From: Pseudotabrizicola sp.
Lineage (GTDB): Bacteria > Pseudomonadota > Alphaproteobacteria > Rhodobacterales > Rhodobacteraceae
Length of the DNA: 64,000 nt
Assembly (NCBI RefSeq): GCF_030656345.1
Contig: NZ_JAUSNR010000015.1
Span: forward strand, 248,001-312,000
Reading direction: 5' to 3'
Shown: positions 8,934 to 17,941 of the stretch, piece after piece
Layout of the letters: each line of letters opens with the position of its first letter
Numbering within the stretch: the first letter of the stretch is position 1
Made by a program: the position numbers and the translations under genes
Notes under the pieces: generated by a model
The model's input: the letters and a program-made list of their open reading frames with translations, nothing else
What the model was told of the DNA's origin: nothing
The model's database searches: none

Positions 8934-9032
8934 CGCGCCACCCTGCCCCGGCATGTCGGCACAGGCAACCCGGTCCTTGCGCCAAAACGCCTCTTGCCCA
9001 CCCCTGCCAAACCTCCTACCGCTTGGCACATC

Positions 9033-10238
9033 ATGACTCAGGATGCCCTCGCCCGCCGCAATGTTTTCGTCCTTGTCGCGGCGCAGGCCGTGCTGGGCGC
9101 GCAGATGCCGATGATCTTCACTATTGCCGGTCTGGCCGGGCAAAGCCTTGCGCCCAATGCCTGCTGGGCCACGTTGCCGATCACGCTGATGGTCGTCGGC
9201 TCGATGCTCACCGCCACGCCGATTTCTGCCTTCATGCAGCGCTATGGCCGCCGCGCGGGCTTTGTCGCGGGCGCGCTTGGCGGTGCGCTTGGCGCGGCGA
9301 TCGGGGCGTATGGCCTGATGACCGGCAGTTTCGTGCTGTTCTGCATCGGCGGGTTGTTCACCGGCACCTACATGAGCGCGCAAGGCTTTTACCGCTTCGC
9401 CGCAGCCGACACCGCATCCGATGAATACCGGCCCAAGGCGATTTCATGGGTCATGGCCGGGGGCCTGTTGTCCGCCGTGCTTGGCCCGCAACTGGTGAAG
9501 GCCACGGCCGAGGCGATGGTGGTGCCGTTCCTTGCCACTTACCTCGCGGTGATCGGGCTGAACCTGAGCGGCATGTTCCTGTTCCTCGGGTTGAAGATCC
9601 CGAAACCCAAACCCCCCGCCGCCGGTGCCCCGATCGGCCGCACACGCGGCGAGCTGATCCGCAACCCGACTATTGCGGTGGCGATGATCTGCGCCACCGT
9701 GTCCTATGCGCTGATGAACCTGGTGATGACCTCGTCGCCGCTTGCGGTGGTCGGCTGCGGGTTTGAAACCGGCGATGCCGCCGATGTCGTCACCGCCCAT
9801 GTGCTGGCGATGTATGCCCCCAGCTTCATCACCGGCCATGTGATCGCCCGCATCGGCGTGGAACGGGTGATCGCGCTTGGCCTGATCATCCTTGCCGGAT
9901 CGGGCGCTGTCGCGATGTCGGGGGTAGAGCTGGGGAATTTCTTTGTGGCGCTGGTCCTGCTGGGCATTGGCTGGAACTTCGGCTTCATCGGTGCCACCAC
10001 CATGCTGACCTCGGCCCAACGGCCGGAAGAGCGTGGGCGGCTGCAGGGTCTGAACGACCTGATCATCTTTGGCGGGGTCTCGGTCGCCAGCTTCGCCTCG
10101 GGCGGGCTGATGAACTGCTCGGGCGGGTCGGTGCAGGCCGGGTGGCAGCTGGTCAATATGGCGATGCTGCCATTTCTGGTGGCGGCTGGTGGCGCGCTGA
10201 TCTGGCTGTGGCTGCGGCCGCGCGAGATGCGGGGCTGA
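9033..10238 (+). CDS. MFS transporter
   Basis: Major facilitator superfamily membrane carrier of 401 aa with about 12 hydrophobic segments. The MFS loop 2-3 motif is visible as MQRYGRRAGFVAG. A cytoplasmic proline-rich linker (KIPKPKPPAAGAP) separates the two six-helix halves. The start MTQDALARRNVF at 9033 immediately precedes the first helix; the open frame extends much further upstream but only as a shadow. It diverges from the glycosylase gene across 99 bases. The substrate cannot be told from sequence. Confidence 0.85.
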   Translation: MTQDALARRNVFVLVAAQAVLGAQMPMIFTIAGLAGQSLAPNACWATLPITLMVVGSMLTATPISAFMQRYGRRAGFVAGALGGALGAAIGAYGLMTGSFVLFCIGGLFTGTYMSAQGFYRFAAADTASDEYRPKAISWVMAGGLLSAVLGPQLVKATAEAMVVPFLATYLAVIGLNLSGMFLFLGLKIPKPKPPAAGAPIGRTRGELIRNPTIAVAMICATVSYALMNLVMTSSPLAVVGCGFETGDAADVVTAHVLAMYAPSFITGHVIARIGVERVIALGLIILAGSGAVAMSGVELGNFFVALVLLGIGWNFGFIGATTMLTSAQRPEERGRLQGLNDLIIFGGVSVASFASGGLMNCSGGSVQAGWQLVNMAMLPFLVAAGGALIWLWLRPREMRG

Positions 10239-10271
10239 TGGCGCTTGTGGCTGGGTGCGGGAGCGCGCCGC

Positions 10272-10299
10272 GCGGGAGTATTTGGAAAAGGTGCAAGCG
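10272..10299 (+). repeat. mosaic intergenic repeat, copy 2
   Basis: The core GGGAGTATTTGGAAAAGGTG recurs in inverted or direct form at 16511-16535, 32137-32229, 37433-37445 and 12802-12830. This copy lies between the convergent MFS and squalene/phytoene-synthase-like genes. Confidence 0.65.
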
Positions 10300-10307
10300 G
10301 CAGGGGG

Positions 10308-11069
10308 TCAGAACAGACCTGTCGTTGCTTGCCAAAGCAGGCGGCCCCGGCGCGCGAAGTCTGACAGCTGCAGGCGTCCCTCGGCCACCGCCGCCGGGTC
10401 GCGTGCGGCCTGTTTGAGCAGACCTTCGGCCTGCCAGCCCGCCAGCAAGGCCGGGCGCAGCGCGCGCGGCACGCCTGCCTTGCGCGCCGCGTTCAGCCGG
10501 ATCAGCCCGCGCAGCGCCAGTTGGCTGACCGCCTGCGGCCGGCCATCGACCAGCGGCACCCGGCCCCGCGCCGCAAGCTCGGGGATCGCGCGCAGATATT
10601 GCGCAAGCGCCGCCGCCCAGCCATAGCTGCGCACGGCAGCCTCGGCCTGTGGCTGCGCGCCCAAGGCACAGGCCGACAGCCACATCAGCCCGGCGCCGGT
10701 ATCCTCCAGATACGCATCCATCGCCGCCTGATCCTCGAACGGATCGCGGGTGATGTCCCAGCGGCGCGCCTCGATCATCCGGTCCAGCACATCGGGCGGC
10801 AGGCCAGCTTCAAGGATCAGCGCCTGCAGGGGTGCTGCCACCTCATGCGCGCGGGGGGTGGCGGGTTCCGCCACCACATCGCGCCACCATTGCAGCCGCA
10901 TCTCGGCGATCATCGGCTCGGTGCTGACCCATGGCGCGCGCGCGACCTCCAGGTTCAGCGCATACAGCGGCAGCAGCCGTGCGCGCGCCGCCTGCGGGGC
11001 GGCCAGAACGGCGGCAAACCGGTCCGGATCGCCGCGTTCAACCAAGGCGGCACAGGCATCAAGGCTCAT
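10308..11069 (-). CDS. squalene/phytoene synthase family protein
   Basis: 253-aa protein with the trans-isoprenyl synthase fold. The block MRLQWWRDVV and the segment RWDITRDPFEDQAAMDAYLE carry the conserved aspartates of the first metal-binding region. The second aspartate-rich region is weak, so it may not be an active synthase and resembles NDUFAF6-like relatives. Carotenoid genes are absent around it. The start at 11069 overlaps the stop of a 32-codon ORF (ATGA), which makes this start likely. Product and substrate are uncertain. Confidence 0.7.
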   Translation of the reverse strand: MSLDACAALVERGDPDRFAAVLAAPQAARARLLPLYALNLEVARAPWVSTEPMIAEMRLQWWRDVVAEPATPRAHEVAAPLQALILEAGLPPDVLDRMIEARRWDITRDPFEDQAAMDAYLEDTGAGLMWLSACALGAQPQAEAAVRSYGWAAALAQYLRAIPELAARGRVPLVDGRPQAVSQLALRGLIRLNAARKAGVPRALRPALLAGWQAEGLLKQAARDPAAVAEGRLQLSDFARRGRLLWQATTGLF

Positions 11070-11164
11070 GCCGGTTGCACCCTGCGGGCGGCACAGAAGC
11101 GCCCCGGCTCCCCCGGCGTCTTGTGCGGCAGGCCGCAACACGCCGTGTACAGCGCCTCACTCAT
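11066..11164 (-). CDS. 32-aa hypothetical protein coupled on both sides
   Basis: Short frame encoding MSEALYTACCGLPHKTPGEP followed by GRFCAARRVQPA. Its ATG overlaps the stop of the citramalate synthase gene (ATGA at 11164-11161), and its stop overlaps the ATG of the squalene/phytoene-synthase-like gene (ATGA at 11069-11066). Two exact 4-base overlaps are hard to explain by chance and suggest translation by re-initiation. It has three cysteines (positions 9, 10 and 24) and several prolines, with no membrane segment. I do not recognise a family. It could be a real small protein or only a ribosome bridge. Confidence 0.55.
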   Translation of the reverse strand: MSEALYTACCGLPHKTPGEPGRFCAARRVQPA

Positions 11165-12795
11165 TCCGCTGCCTCGGTCGCGGGATGACCCAGATCGCGG
11201 ATCAGCTTCCACTGGATCGCATCGAGCAACGCCTCGAAGGACGCATCGACTATGTTCGGGCTGACCCCCACGGTCGACCAGCGCCTTCCCTGATCATCCT
11301 CGGAATCGATGATCACCCGCGTCACCGCCTCAGTCCCGCCTTGCGTGATGCGCACCTTGAAATCCACCAGCTTCATGCTGTCGATACAGTGCTGATAGGG
11401 CCCCAGATCCTTGGCCAGCGCCTTGGCCAGCGCGTTCACCGGGCCACGGTCGGTGCCGGTGGCGTCCATCGATTCGCTGACCGACAGCATCTTGCGGTCG
11501 CCGATCTTGACCACCACCACCGCCTCGGACAGGCTGATCATCCGGTCATACTTGTTCTTCCTGCGCTCCACCGTCACCCGGTAGCGCTTGACCTCGAAGA
11601 ACGTGGGGTTCAGCCCCAGCGCGCGGCGCGCCAGCAGCTCAAAGCTGGCCTGCGCGCCGTCATAGGCATAGCCCTGATCCTCGCGCTCCTTCACCAGCTC
11701 CAAAATCTGCCCCAACTGTGCATCCTTGGGGTCCACCACTATTCCCGCCTGTGCCAGCCGTGTTCGCAGGTTCGACTGGCCGGCCTGATTGCTCATCGGG
11801 ATGATGCGCGCGTTCCCGGTCACTTCCGGCGGCACATGCTCATAGGTGGTGGGGTCTTTCAGAATGGCACTCGCATGCAGCCCCGCCTTATGGGCATAGG
11901 CACTGGCCCCCACATAAGGCGCCGCCCGTAGCGGCACCCGGTTCAGAATGTCATCCAGCATCCGGCTGGTCTTCAGCAAGCCCGCCAGAGCGTCATGGCT
12001 GACCCCGGTGTCAAACCGGCTGGCATAGGGTTCCTTCAGCAACAGCGTCGGGATCAGCGACACAAGGTTGGCATTGCCACAGCGCTCCCCCAAACCGTTC
12101 AAAGTGCCCTGCACCTGCCGCACCCCGGCATCCACCGCCGCGAGCGAGCAGGCTACCGCCATGCCGGTATCGTCATGGCAATGGATGCCCAAGCTGTCGC
12201 CCGGAATGCCGCTGGCAATCACCTCCGCCACCACCCGGCCCACCTCCGATGGCAAGGTGCCGCCATTGGTGTCGCACAGCACCAGCCAGCGCGCGCCCGC
12301 ATCATACGCCGCGCGCAGACAGTCCAGCGCATACTCCGGGTTCGCCCGGTAGCCGTCAAAGAAATGCTCGGCGTCAAACAGCGCCTCGCGCCCTTGCGCC
12401 ACCACATGCGCGACCGAATCCGCAATCGCCGCCCGGTTCTCGGCCAAGGTACAGCCAAGCGCCGTGGTCACATGAAACTCATGGGTCTTGCCGACCAGAC
12501 AGACCGATTTCGTCCCGGCATCCAGCACCAAGGCCAGCACATCATCATTGGCCGCCGACCGCCCGACCCGCTTGGTCATGCCAAACGCCGTCATCACCGC
12601 CCGCAGCTTTGGCACCGCGCTGAAAAACTCCGAGTCGGTGGGATTGGCCCCCGGCCAGCCCCCCTCGATATAATCCACCCCCAGCCGGTCCAGCGCCTGC
12701 GCGATCATGACCTTCTCGGCCACCGAGAACTGCACGCCTTGGGTCTGCTGCCCGTCGCGCAGGGTGGTGTCGTAGAGGTAAAGGCGCTCACGCAT
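11161..12795 (-). CDS. cimA: citramalate synthase (CimA type)
   Basis: 544-aa member of the isopropylmalate/homocitrate/citramalate synthase family. It condenses acetyl-CoA with pyruvate to give citramalate for isoleucine synthesis. The N-terminal motif LYDTTLRDGQQTQGVQFS gives the metal-binding aspartate, HCHDDTGMA supplies the histidine ligands, and AGLHASA the third metal site. The C-terminal LeuA-type allosteric domain covers about 395-530. The start at 12795 has AAAGG seven bases upstream; an alternative ATG at 12810 lies inside the repeat. The TTLRDGQQ signature fits CimA better than LeuA. Confidence 0.85.
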   Translation of the reverse strand: MRERLYLYDTTLRDGQQTQGVQFSVAEKVMIAQALDRLGVDYIEGGWPGANPTDSEFFSAVPKLRAVMTAFGMTKRVGRSAANDDVLALVLDAGTKSVCLVGKTHEFHVTTALGCTLAENRAAIADSVAHVVAQGREALFDAEHFFDGYRANPEYALDCLRAAYDAGARWLVLCDTNGGTLPSEVGRVVAEVIASGIPGDSLGIHCHDDTGMAVACSLAAVDAGVRQVQGTLNGLGERCGNANLVSLIPTLLLKEPYASRFDTGVSHDALAGLLKTSRMLDDILNRVPLRAAPYVGASAYAHKAGLHASAILKDPTTYEHVPPEVTGNARIIPMSNQAGQSNLRTRLAQAGIVVDPKDAQLGQILELVKEREDQGYAYDGAQASFELLARRALGLNPTFFEVKRYRVTVERRKNKYDRMISLSEAVVVVKIGDRKMLSVSESMDATGTDRGPVNALAKALAKDLGPYQHCIDSMKLVDFKVRITQGGTEAVTRVIIDSEDDQGRRWSTVGVSPNIVDASFEALLDAIQWKLIRDLGHPATEAAE

Positions 12796-12801
12796 CACGG
12801 T

Positions 12802-12901
12802 ACCTTTCATCTTGACCCAAATACTCATCTTGCGCACCGCCAACACCGCCCCCGACAAGCCAGTCCCGCCGCCTCACCCCCAGAATTTTCGCAGAAAATT
12901 C
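12802..12901. repeat. mosaic intergenic repeat, copy 3
   Basis: Between cimA and cysS. It holds CATCTTGACCCAAATACTC (12808-12826), matching CATCTTGACTTAAATACTCT at 37427-37446. It also holds the hairpin GAATTTTCGCAGAAAATTC (12883-12901), which is close to GATTTTTCGCGGAAAAATC at 62132-62150. The left module supplies the sequence just upstream of the cimA start. Confidence 0.6.
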
Positions 12902-12903
12902 GC

Positions 12904-14442
12904 TCACTTCAGCGCCTCCAGCTTGGCGGGATCGAAGTTAGGGCCGGGTGAGAGTTTAACGCCGGCCTTAGTCATCTGCACCTCAAGCCCGGTTGCGATA
13001 AGCGCCAATTTAAGAGCGTCGACGGAAGAAAAGTCGCGCGTTAGCATTGCCTCCTGACGAACTTTGGAGAGCCTACCGCCCCATTCGTTCAGCAGGTTCT
13101 CGTAGGCATTTGCGGCAGACCCATGTGTTGCGAGACGGTGACTTGAAACAATTCCGTTATCAAATGCTTCAAATTCCGCCGCAGAAAAAGATTGCTTTAG
13201 AGCGGCGGTATTGAAACCAAGAAGATGCAGTGCTCCAATCAGGTCCGCTTCGCGTTCTTCTTTGAGGTACTTGGCAACAAGTGTCAGGGCCAAAGAGGTG
13301 TTCAGATCATTTGCCAAGGCTTCAACAAATTCCTGAGGCGGCTTGGCAAATTCAGGAAGCACCCAAGGCTTGGAGAGCAGATCTGTGCTGAGGAACTTCG
13401 CGATCTTGCGCAGAACCGCCTCCGCCTCCCGCGCCTTCTCCTCCGTCCAGTCCATCGGCTTCCTGTAATGCGTGCTCAGCAGCACAAACCGGATCACCTC
13501 GCCCGGCACGCCCTGATCCAGCAGATCCCGCACCGTAAAGAAGTTGCCCAAAGACTTGGACATCTTCTTGCCCTCCACCAGCAGCATCTCGTTGTGCAGC
13601 CAGTACCGTGCAAAGCCCGAAGCGGTGCCATCATCCTCTGCCTTGCACTCATGGGCGCAGCAGCTTTGGGCGATCTCGTTCTCATGGTGGGGAAATTGCA
13701 GGTCCAGCCCGCCGCCGTGAATGTCAAACGCATGCGGATGCGCCTGTGCCTCCGGCGACAGGCTGTCCTTCACATCCTCCCACAGCAGCTTGTCTGCCAT
13801 GGCCGAGCATTCGATATGCCACCCCGGGCGACCAAAGCCCCAAGGAGACTCCCACCCCGGCACGCCCTCCTCTGACGGTTTCCACAGCACGAAATCCATC
13901 GGGTCTTCCTTGAACGGCGCCACCTCGACCCGCGCGCCCGCGATCATGTCATCGACCGACCGCCCCGACAGCGCGCCGTAGTCCGCATAGGACCGCACCC
14001 GGAACAGCACATGGCCCTTGGCTTCATAGGCATGGTCCCTGGCGACCAGCCCTTCGATCATTGCCACCATCGCCCCGATATACTCGGTCGCGCGCGGCTC
14101 ATGCGTCGGGCGCAGCGCCCCCAAAGCATCCATATCGTCGTGATACCAGCCGATCGTCTCATCGGTGATGGTGCGGATGTCGCGCCCGGTCTGCGCCGCC
14201 CTGGCGTTGATCTTGTCATCCACGTCCGTAAAGTTGCGCACATAGGTGACGTGATCCGGCCCGTAGACCTGCCGCAGCAGCCGGTACAGCACATCAAACA
14301 CCACCACAGGCCGCGCATTGCCCAGGTGCGCCCGGTCATACACGGTCGGCCCGCAGACATACATCCGCACATTGCCCGCATCCAGGGGGACAAACTCCTC
14401 CTTGCGGTGGGTCATTGAATTGGTCAGCCTGATCGTCACCAT
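12904..14442 (-). CDS. cysS: cysteinyl-tRNA synthetase
   Basis: Class I aminoacyl-tRNA synthetase charging tRNA-Cys (512 aa). The zinc/active-site block [19 protein letters not shown] holds the HIGH-equivalent, and [11 protein letters not shown] is the KMSKS loop. The start [10 protein letters not shown] at 14442 matches the family start; the longer open frame upstream lacks support. The C-terminal third (about 12910-13400) is visibly richer in A and T and uses codons unlike the catalytic part, which suggests recombination in that domain. Fully open, so presumably functional. Confidence 0.93.
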   Translation of the reverse strand: MVTIRLTNSMTHRKEEFVPLDAGNVRMYVCGPTVYDRAHLGNARPVVVFDVLYRLLRQVYGPDHVTYVRNFTDVDDKINARAAQTGRDIRTITDETIGWYHDDMDALGALRPTHEPRATEYIGAMVAMIEGLVARDHAYEAKGHVLFRVRSYADYGALSGRSVDDMIAGARVEVAPFKEDPMDFVLWKPSEEGVPGWESPWGFGRPGWHIECSAMADKLLWEDVKDSLSPEAQAHPHAFDIHGGGLDLQFPHHENEIAQSCCAHECKAEDDGTASGFARYWLHNEMLLVEGKKMSKSLGNFFTVRDLLDQGVPGEVIRFVLLSTHYRKPMDWTEEKAREAEAVLRKIAKFLSTDLLSKPWVLPEFAKPPQEFVEALANDLNTSLALTLVAKYLKEEREADLIGALHLLGFNTAALKQSFSAAEFEAFDNGIVSSHRLATHGSAANAYENLLNEWGGRLSKVRQEAMLTRDFSSVDALKLALIATGLEVQMTKAGVKLSPGPNFDPAKLEALK

Positions 14443-14628
14443 ATCCGGTCCCCTTACGCACAGCACTCTCCCGGCGCGGGGTCTGGCAACGGTCCTCAGC
14501 TTTGGGATGTTGACAAGAGCCGCGCGACCAAAGGTCAGCGGGGAATGCAGCAGCAGATGATGTGCATCATTGTCATGGCGTATCCATACCGCCGCACCCG
14601 CCCCGCGCCAAGCCCTTTTCGCGCAGGC

Positions 14629-14653
14629 CCCTGCGGCGCACGGGGCCGCAGGG
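14629..14653 (-). terminator. hairpin after uup
   Basis: Perfect 9-bp stem CCCTGCGGC/GCCGCAGGG with a 7-nt loop, starting immediately after the uup stop codon. There is no T tract on the minus strand, so it may be a processing or rho-assisted end rather than a classic terminator. Confidence 0.5.
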
Positions 14654-14654
14654 A

Positions 14655-16457
14655 TTACGCCCGCTCTTCCAGCGCCAGCCATTCGGCTTCGGCGCTTTGC
14701 AGGGCGATCTGGCGTTCGGTCAGCGCCTCGGTGCCCTTCTTGAACTTGACCGGGTCCTTGGAATACAGATCGGGCACCGCCAGAAACTCTTCCAGCTTCA
14801 CGATCTCGGCCTCCAGCCGCGCGATGATCGGCGGCAGATCATCCAGCCGCTTGCGCTCGGTAAACGACAGCCCGGTGTTTTTTGAAGGTTTGGGCTGCTC
14901 GCGCGCCGGGGCCGCCTTGGCCGCAGCTTTCGCGGCGGCGGCCATGGCCTCAGGCCGCTGGGCCGCATAATCCGACCAGCCGCCCGGATAGGCGGTGGCC
15001 CGGCCATTGCCCTCCATCGCCACGGTGGCGGTGGCAATCCGGTCGATGAAATCGCGGTCGTGGCTGACCAGCAGCACGGTGCCGTCATATTCGCCCAAAA
15101 CGTCCTGCAACAAGTCGAGGGTTTCGACGTCCAGATCGTTGGTCGGTTCGTCCAATATCAGCAGGTTCGACGGCCGCGCCATCAGCTTGGCCAGCAACAG
15201 CCGTGCCTTTTCCCCACCCGACAGGCTGCGCACCGGGGCCCGCACCTGCCGTTCATCAAACAGAAAATCCTTCAGGTACGCCACCACATGCTTCGGCGTG
15301 CCGCGCACCATCACCTGATCTGACGCGCCCGACACCGCCATCAGCGGATCGCCGGTCAGGTTTTCCCACAGCGTCGCATCCGGGGCCAGCTGCGCGCGGG
15401 TCTGGTCAAACACCGCAATCTCCAGATTGGTGCCCAGCACCACTGATCCCTGATCCGGGGCAATCTCGCCGGTCAGCATCTTCAGCAGCGTGGTCTTGCC
15501 CACGCCGTTGGGGCCGACAAAGGCCACCCGGTCGCCGCGCAGCACCCGCAGGTCGAACCCTTCCAGAATCGTCTTGTCGCCAAACCATTTGCCGATACCG
15601 CGTGCCTCGATCACCCGCTTGCCGCTGGTGGTGCCCGACTCCATCTCCAGCGCGGCGGTGCCCTGACGGCGGATCTGGCTGCCGCGTTCCTCACGCAACG
15701 CCGCCAGCGCCCGCACCCGGCCCTGATTGCGCTTGCGGCGGGCCGAAATCCCCTCGACCGCCCATTTCGCCTCGGCCTTGATCTTGCGGTCCAGCTTGTG
15801 GCGGGCGTCGTCTTCTTCGGCCCAGACGGTCTCGCGCCATTCCTCGAACCGGTCAAAGCCGCTTTCCCGCCTGCGCACCTCGCCCCGGTCGATCCACAGC
15901 GTGGCCTTGGTCAGGGCGCGCAGGAACGTGCGGTCGTGCGAGATCAGCACAAAGGCGGTGCGGGTGCTGGTCAGCTCCGCTTCCAGCCATTCGATCGCCT
16001 GAATGTCCAGATGGTTGGTCGGCTCGTCCAGCAGCATCAGCTCCGGCGCTTCGGCCAGCAGTTTGGCCAAAGCCGCGCGCCGCCGCTCGCCCCCCGATGC
16101 GGTGGCCACCGGCGTCTCGGGGTTGAACTTCAACCCTTCCGCCACCATCGCCACCCGGTATTCCTCGCCCTCATCCAGCCGGCTGGCGGCAAAATCCCCC
16201 AGCGTCTCAAAGCCCGACAGATCAGGGTCCTGCTCCATATAGCCGACGCTCACACCGGGCGAGACCACCCGTGTGCCACGGTCCACCTCGACCAGCCCGG
16301 CCATCACCTTCATCAGCGTGGATTTGCCAGAGCCATTGCGCCCCACCAAAGCCACCCGGTCGCCGGGCTGAACCACCAGAGACAGATTGTCGAACACAGG
16401 GTTCCCGCCAAAGGTGAGCGAGATATCGGAGAGCTGTAAAAGGGGTGCGCGTGCCAT
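14655..16457 (-). CDS. uup: ABC-F family ATPase, Uup-like
   Basis: 600-aa soluble protein with two ABC ATPase domains and no membrane part. Walker A sequences are [10 protein letters not shown] (first half) and [10 protein letters not shown] (second). The signature motifs are [11 protein letters not shown] and [11 protein letters not shown], each followed by [10 protein letters not shown] or [11 protein letters not shown]. The C-terminal coiled coil (about 520-600, [20 protein letters not shown]) is the DNA/ribosome-binding tail typical of Uup. ABC-F proteins act on ribosomes; Uup is also linked to precise transposon excision in E. coli. The start [14 protein letters not shown] is natural. 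Confidence 0.9.
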   Translation of the reverse strand: MARAPLLQLSDISLTFGGNPVFDNLSLVVQPGDRVALVGRNGSGKSTLMKVMAGLVEVDRGTRVVSPGVSVGYMEQDPDLSGFETLGDFAASRLDEGEEYRVAMVAEGLKFNPETPVATASGGERRRAALAKLLAEAPELMLLDEPTNHLDIQAIEWLEAELTSTRTAFVLISHDRTFLRALTKATLWIDRGEVRRRESGFDRFEEWRETVWAEEDDARHKLDRKIKAEAKWAVEGISARRKRNQGRVRALAALREERGSQIRRQGTAALEMESGTTSGKRVIEARGIGKWFGDKTILEGFDLRVLRGDRVAFVGPNGVGKTTLLKMLTGEIAPDQGSVVLGTNLEIAVFDQTRAQLAPDATLWENLTGDPLMAVSGASDQVMVRGTPKHVVAYLKDFLFDERQVRAPVRSLSGGEKARLLLAKLMARPSNLLILDEPTNDLDVETLDLLQDVLGEYDGTVLLVSHDRDFIDRIATATVAMEGNGRATAYPGGWSDYAAQRPEAMAAAAKAAAKAAPAREQPKPSKNTGLSFTERKRLDDLPPIIARLEAEIVKLEEFLAVPDLYSKDPVKFKKGTEALTERQIALQSAEAEWLALEERA

Positions 16458-16510
16458 GCGCCGTCAGGTATGCGGCCAACCCGGCGGCGTCAAGCCACCT
16501 CCCCCCGTAA

Positions 16511-16567
16511 CGCTTGCACCTTTTCAAAATACTCCGGGGGGAGGCGAAGCCGGGGGGCTGGCCCCCC
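16511..16567. repeat. mosaic intergenic repeat, copy 4
   Basis: CGCTTGCACCTTTTCAAAATACTCC at 16511-16535 is the reverse complement of the copy-2 core. It is followed by a G/C hairpin GGGGGGC-TG-GCCCCCC region that runs into the SseB-like gene stop codon. It lies between uup and the SseB-like gene. Confidence 0.65.
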
Positions 16568-17355
16568 TATACCAGCCGCGGCGGGCGCTTCGGGTCCATA
16601 CCGGGGGCCGCCCCCGGCACCGTGCGCGCCTCCACCTCCGGCAGATCAAAGCGCAGCGCCACCCGCGCCATCGCCGCCACTGCCGGATCGGCGGAATGCA
16701 AAAATGCCACGTCCAGCTCCCCGGCCTCGATCCCGGAAAACACCAGCGCTTCCGATGCCGCCCGCGCCAATGCGCCTTGCGCGCCGTCGGCGACATCCAG
16801 AAACGCCAGCATATGCCCGCGCCGCCCGCCGCGATAGGTGACAGCGGCCAGCAAGGCCCCCGATGCCAGCCCCGCCGCCCGCGCCAGCTTGGCATCCAGC
16901 CCGGTGATCAGCGCCTCCGGCACGGCGGGCGCATGGAACTGCTCTGGCAGCGCCTCCACCGCCTCCGGGCCTTCGTCCAGCGTCTCGGCCAGCCAGTCCA
17001 TCGCTTCCGGCGGCAGCAGCATCTCGGACCGGCCCACGCCAAGGTTGACCCCCAGCCCGATGCCCTGCCCTTTCAGCAGCCCCGCAATCACCCGACCCGG
17101 CAGCGCGGCATAGGGCGCGATACCCCCCGTAAACCCGGCCAGACGCTCCTCACGGTCAAAGACCAGCACAAAGCGCCCGTCTTCCAGATCAAACACCTTG
17201 GGGTCCAGCGTGTCGCCCTGCGCTTCACGCTCCAGCAGCAGGAACATCTCGCCATCGGCCAGCCGTTCAAAGAACCGCAGGCGCAGGGCCTCGTTCTCGG
17301 GGTCGGCATGCACGGCGGCATGGGCGGCGTCCAGCAGGCTTATGATCTCAGACAT
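16567..17355 (-). CDS. SseB-like N-terminal domain protein
   Basis: 262-aa protein with an SseB-type N-terminal domain (residues about 5-120: DGEMFLLLEREAQGDTLDPK, VFDREERLAGF). The C-terminal part (about 140-255) resembles the SseB C-terminal domain. No signal peptide or catalytic motif is evident. The function in this group is unknown; SseB in E. coli is an enhanced-serine-sensitivity protein. The start is one base past the uracil-DNA glycosylase stop, so the two are in one transcript. Confidence 0.65.
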   Translation of the reverse strand: MSEIISLLDAAHAAVHADPENEALRLRFFERLADGEMFLLLEREAQGDTLDPKVFDLEDGRFVLVFDREERLAGFTGGIAPYAALPGRVIAGLLKGQGIGLGVNLGVGRSEMLLPPEAMDWLAETLDEGPEAVEALPEQFHAPAVPEALITGLDAKLARAAGLASGALLAAVTYRGGRRGHMLAFLDVADGAQGALARAASEALVFSGIEAGELDVAFLHSADPAVAAMARVALRFDLPEVEARTVPGAAPGMDPKRPPRLV

Positions 17356-17356
17356 G

Positions 17357-17941
17357 TTAACTCTCCATCACCCGGGCCACGGCGCGGCGCAGTTCCGGCA
17401 CCAACTCGCGCGCGAACCATGGGTTGCGTTTCAGCCACCCGGTATTGCGCCAGGACGGGTGGGGCAAGGGAAAGATGCCACGCGCGGCGTAGGTGCGCCA
17501 CTCCGCCACCGTATCCGTTACATTGCGGGTGCCCAGATGCCAGCGCATCGCCGCCCCGCCGACCAGCAGGGTCAGGCGTAGGTCCGGCAGGTCCGCCAGC
17601 ACCTGCACCCGCCATGTCGCGGCACAGATCGCAGGCGGCGGCAGGTCCGACCCCTTGGCATCATAGCCCGGAAAACAGAACGCCATCGGCACAATTGCCA
17701 CGCGGTCAAGATCGTAGAACGCCTCCGGTGACAGCCCGGTCCAGCCGCGCAGCCGGTCGCCCGAAGGATCGGTGAACGGCTGGCCAGAGCCATGGACCCG
17801 CGCGCCCGGCGCCTGCCCCGCGATCAGCAGCTTTGCCTTGGGGCGGAACCACACCACCGGGCGCGGCGCATGTGCAGTGGCCGTCGCGGCAAAGCGCGCG
17901 GCACAGATCCGGCAGGCGGCAATGTCATCGGCCAGTGTCAG
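17357..17941 (-). CDS. uracil-DNA glycosylase superfamily protein, CUG start
   Basis: 194-aa base-excision repair enzyme. The active-site block GQAPGARVHGSGQPF (residues 43-57) is the GxAPG motif of family 4/5 uracil-DNA glycosylases, and HPSWRNTGW near the C-terminus carries the catalytic histidine. Cysteines C10, C13, C89 and C106 match the spacing of an iron-sulfur cluster in family 4 enzymes. No ATG, GTG or TTG lies in frame near the true N-terminus. The fitting start is a CTG at 17941 whose last two bases are part of the TGA of the upstream ATPase gene (CTGA), mimicking the usual ATGA coupling. Confidence 0.8.
   Translation of the reverse strand: MTLADDIAACRICAARFAATATAHAPRPVVWFRPKAKLLIAGQAPGARVHGSGQPFTDPSGDRLRGWTGLSPEAFYDLDRVAIVPMAFCFPGYDAKGSDLPPPAICAATWRVQVLADLPDLRLTLLVGGAAMRWHLGTRNVTDTVAEWRTYAARGIFPLPHPSWRNTGWLKRNPWFARELVPELRRAVARVMES

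Noticed and set aside
8091..9032. Long N-terminal extension of the MFS carrier
   Set aside because: The segment is rich in Arg and Pro, overlaps the divergent esterase and glycosylase genes, and has no membrane or family match; the natural start is at 9033.
14655..16457. Antibiotic-resistance ABC-F protein
   Set aside because: C-terminal coiled coil and linker fit Uup, a housekeeping ABC-F, not the ARE subfamilies.
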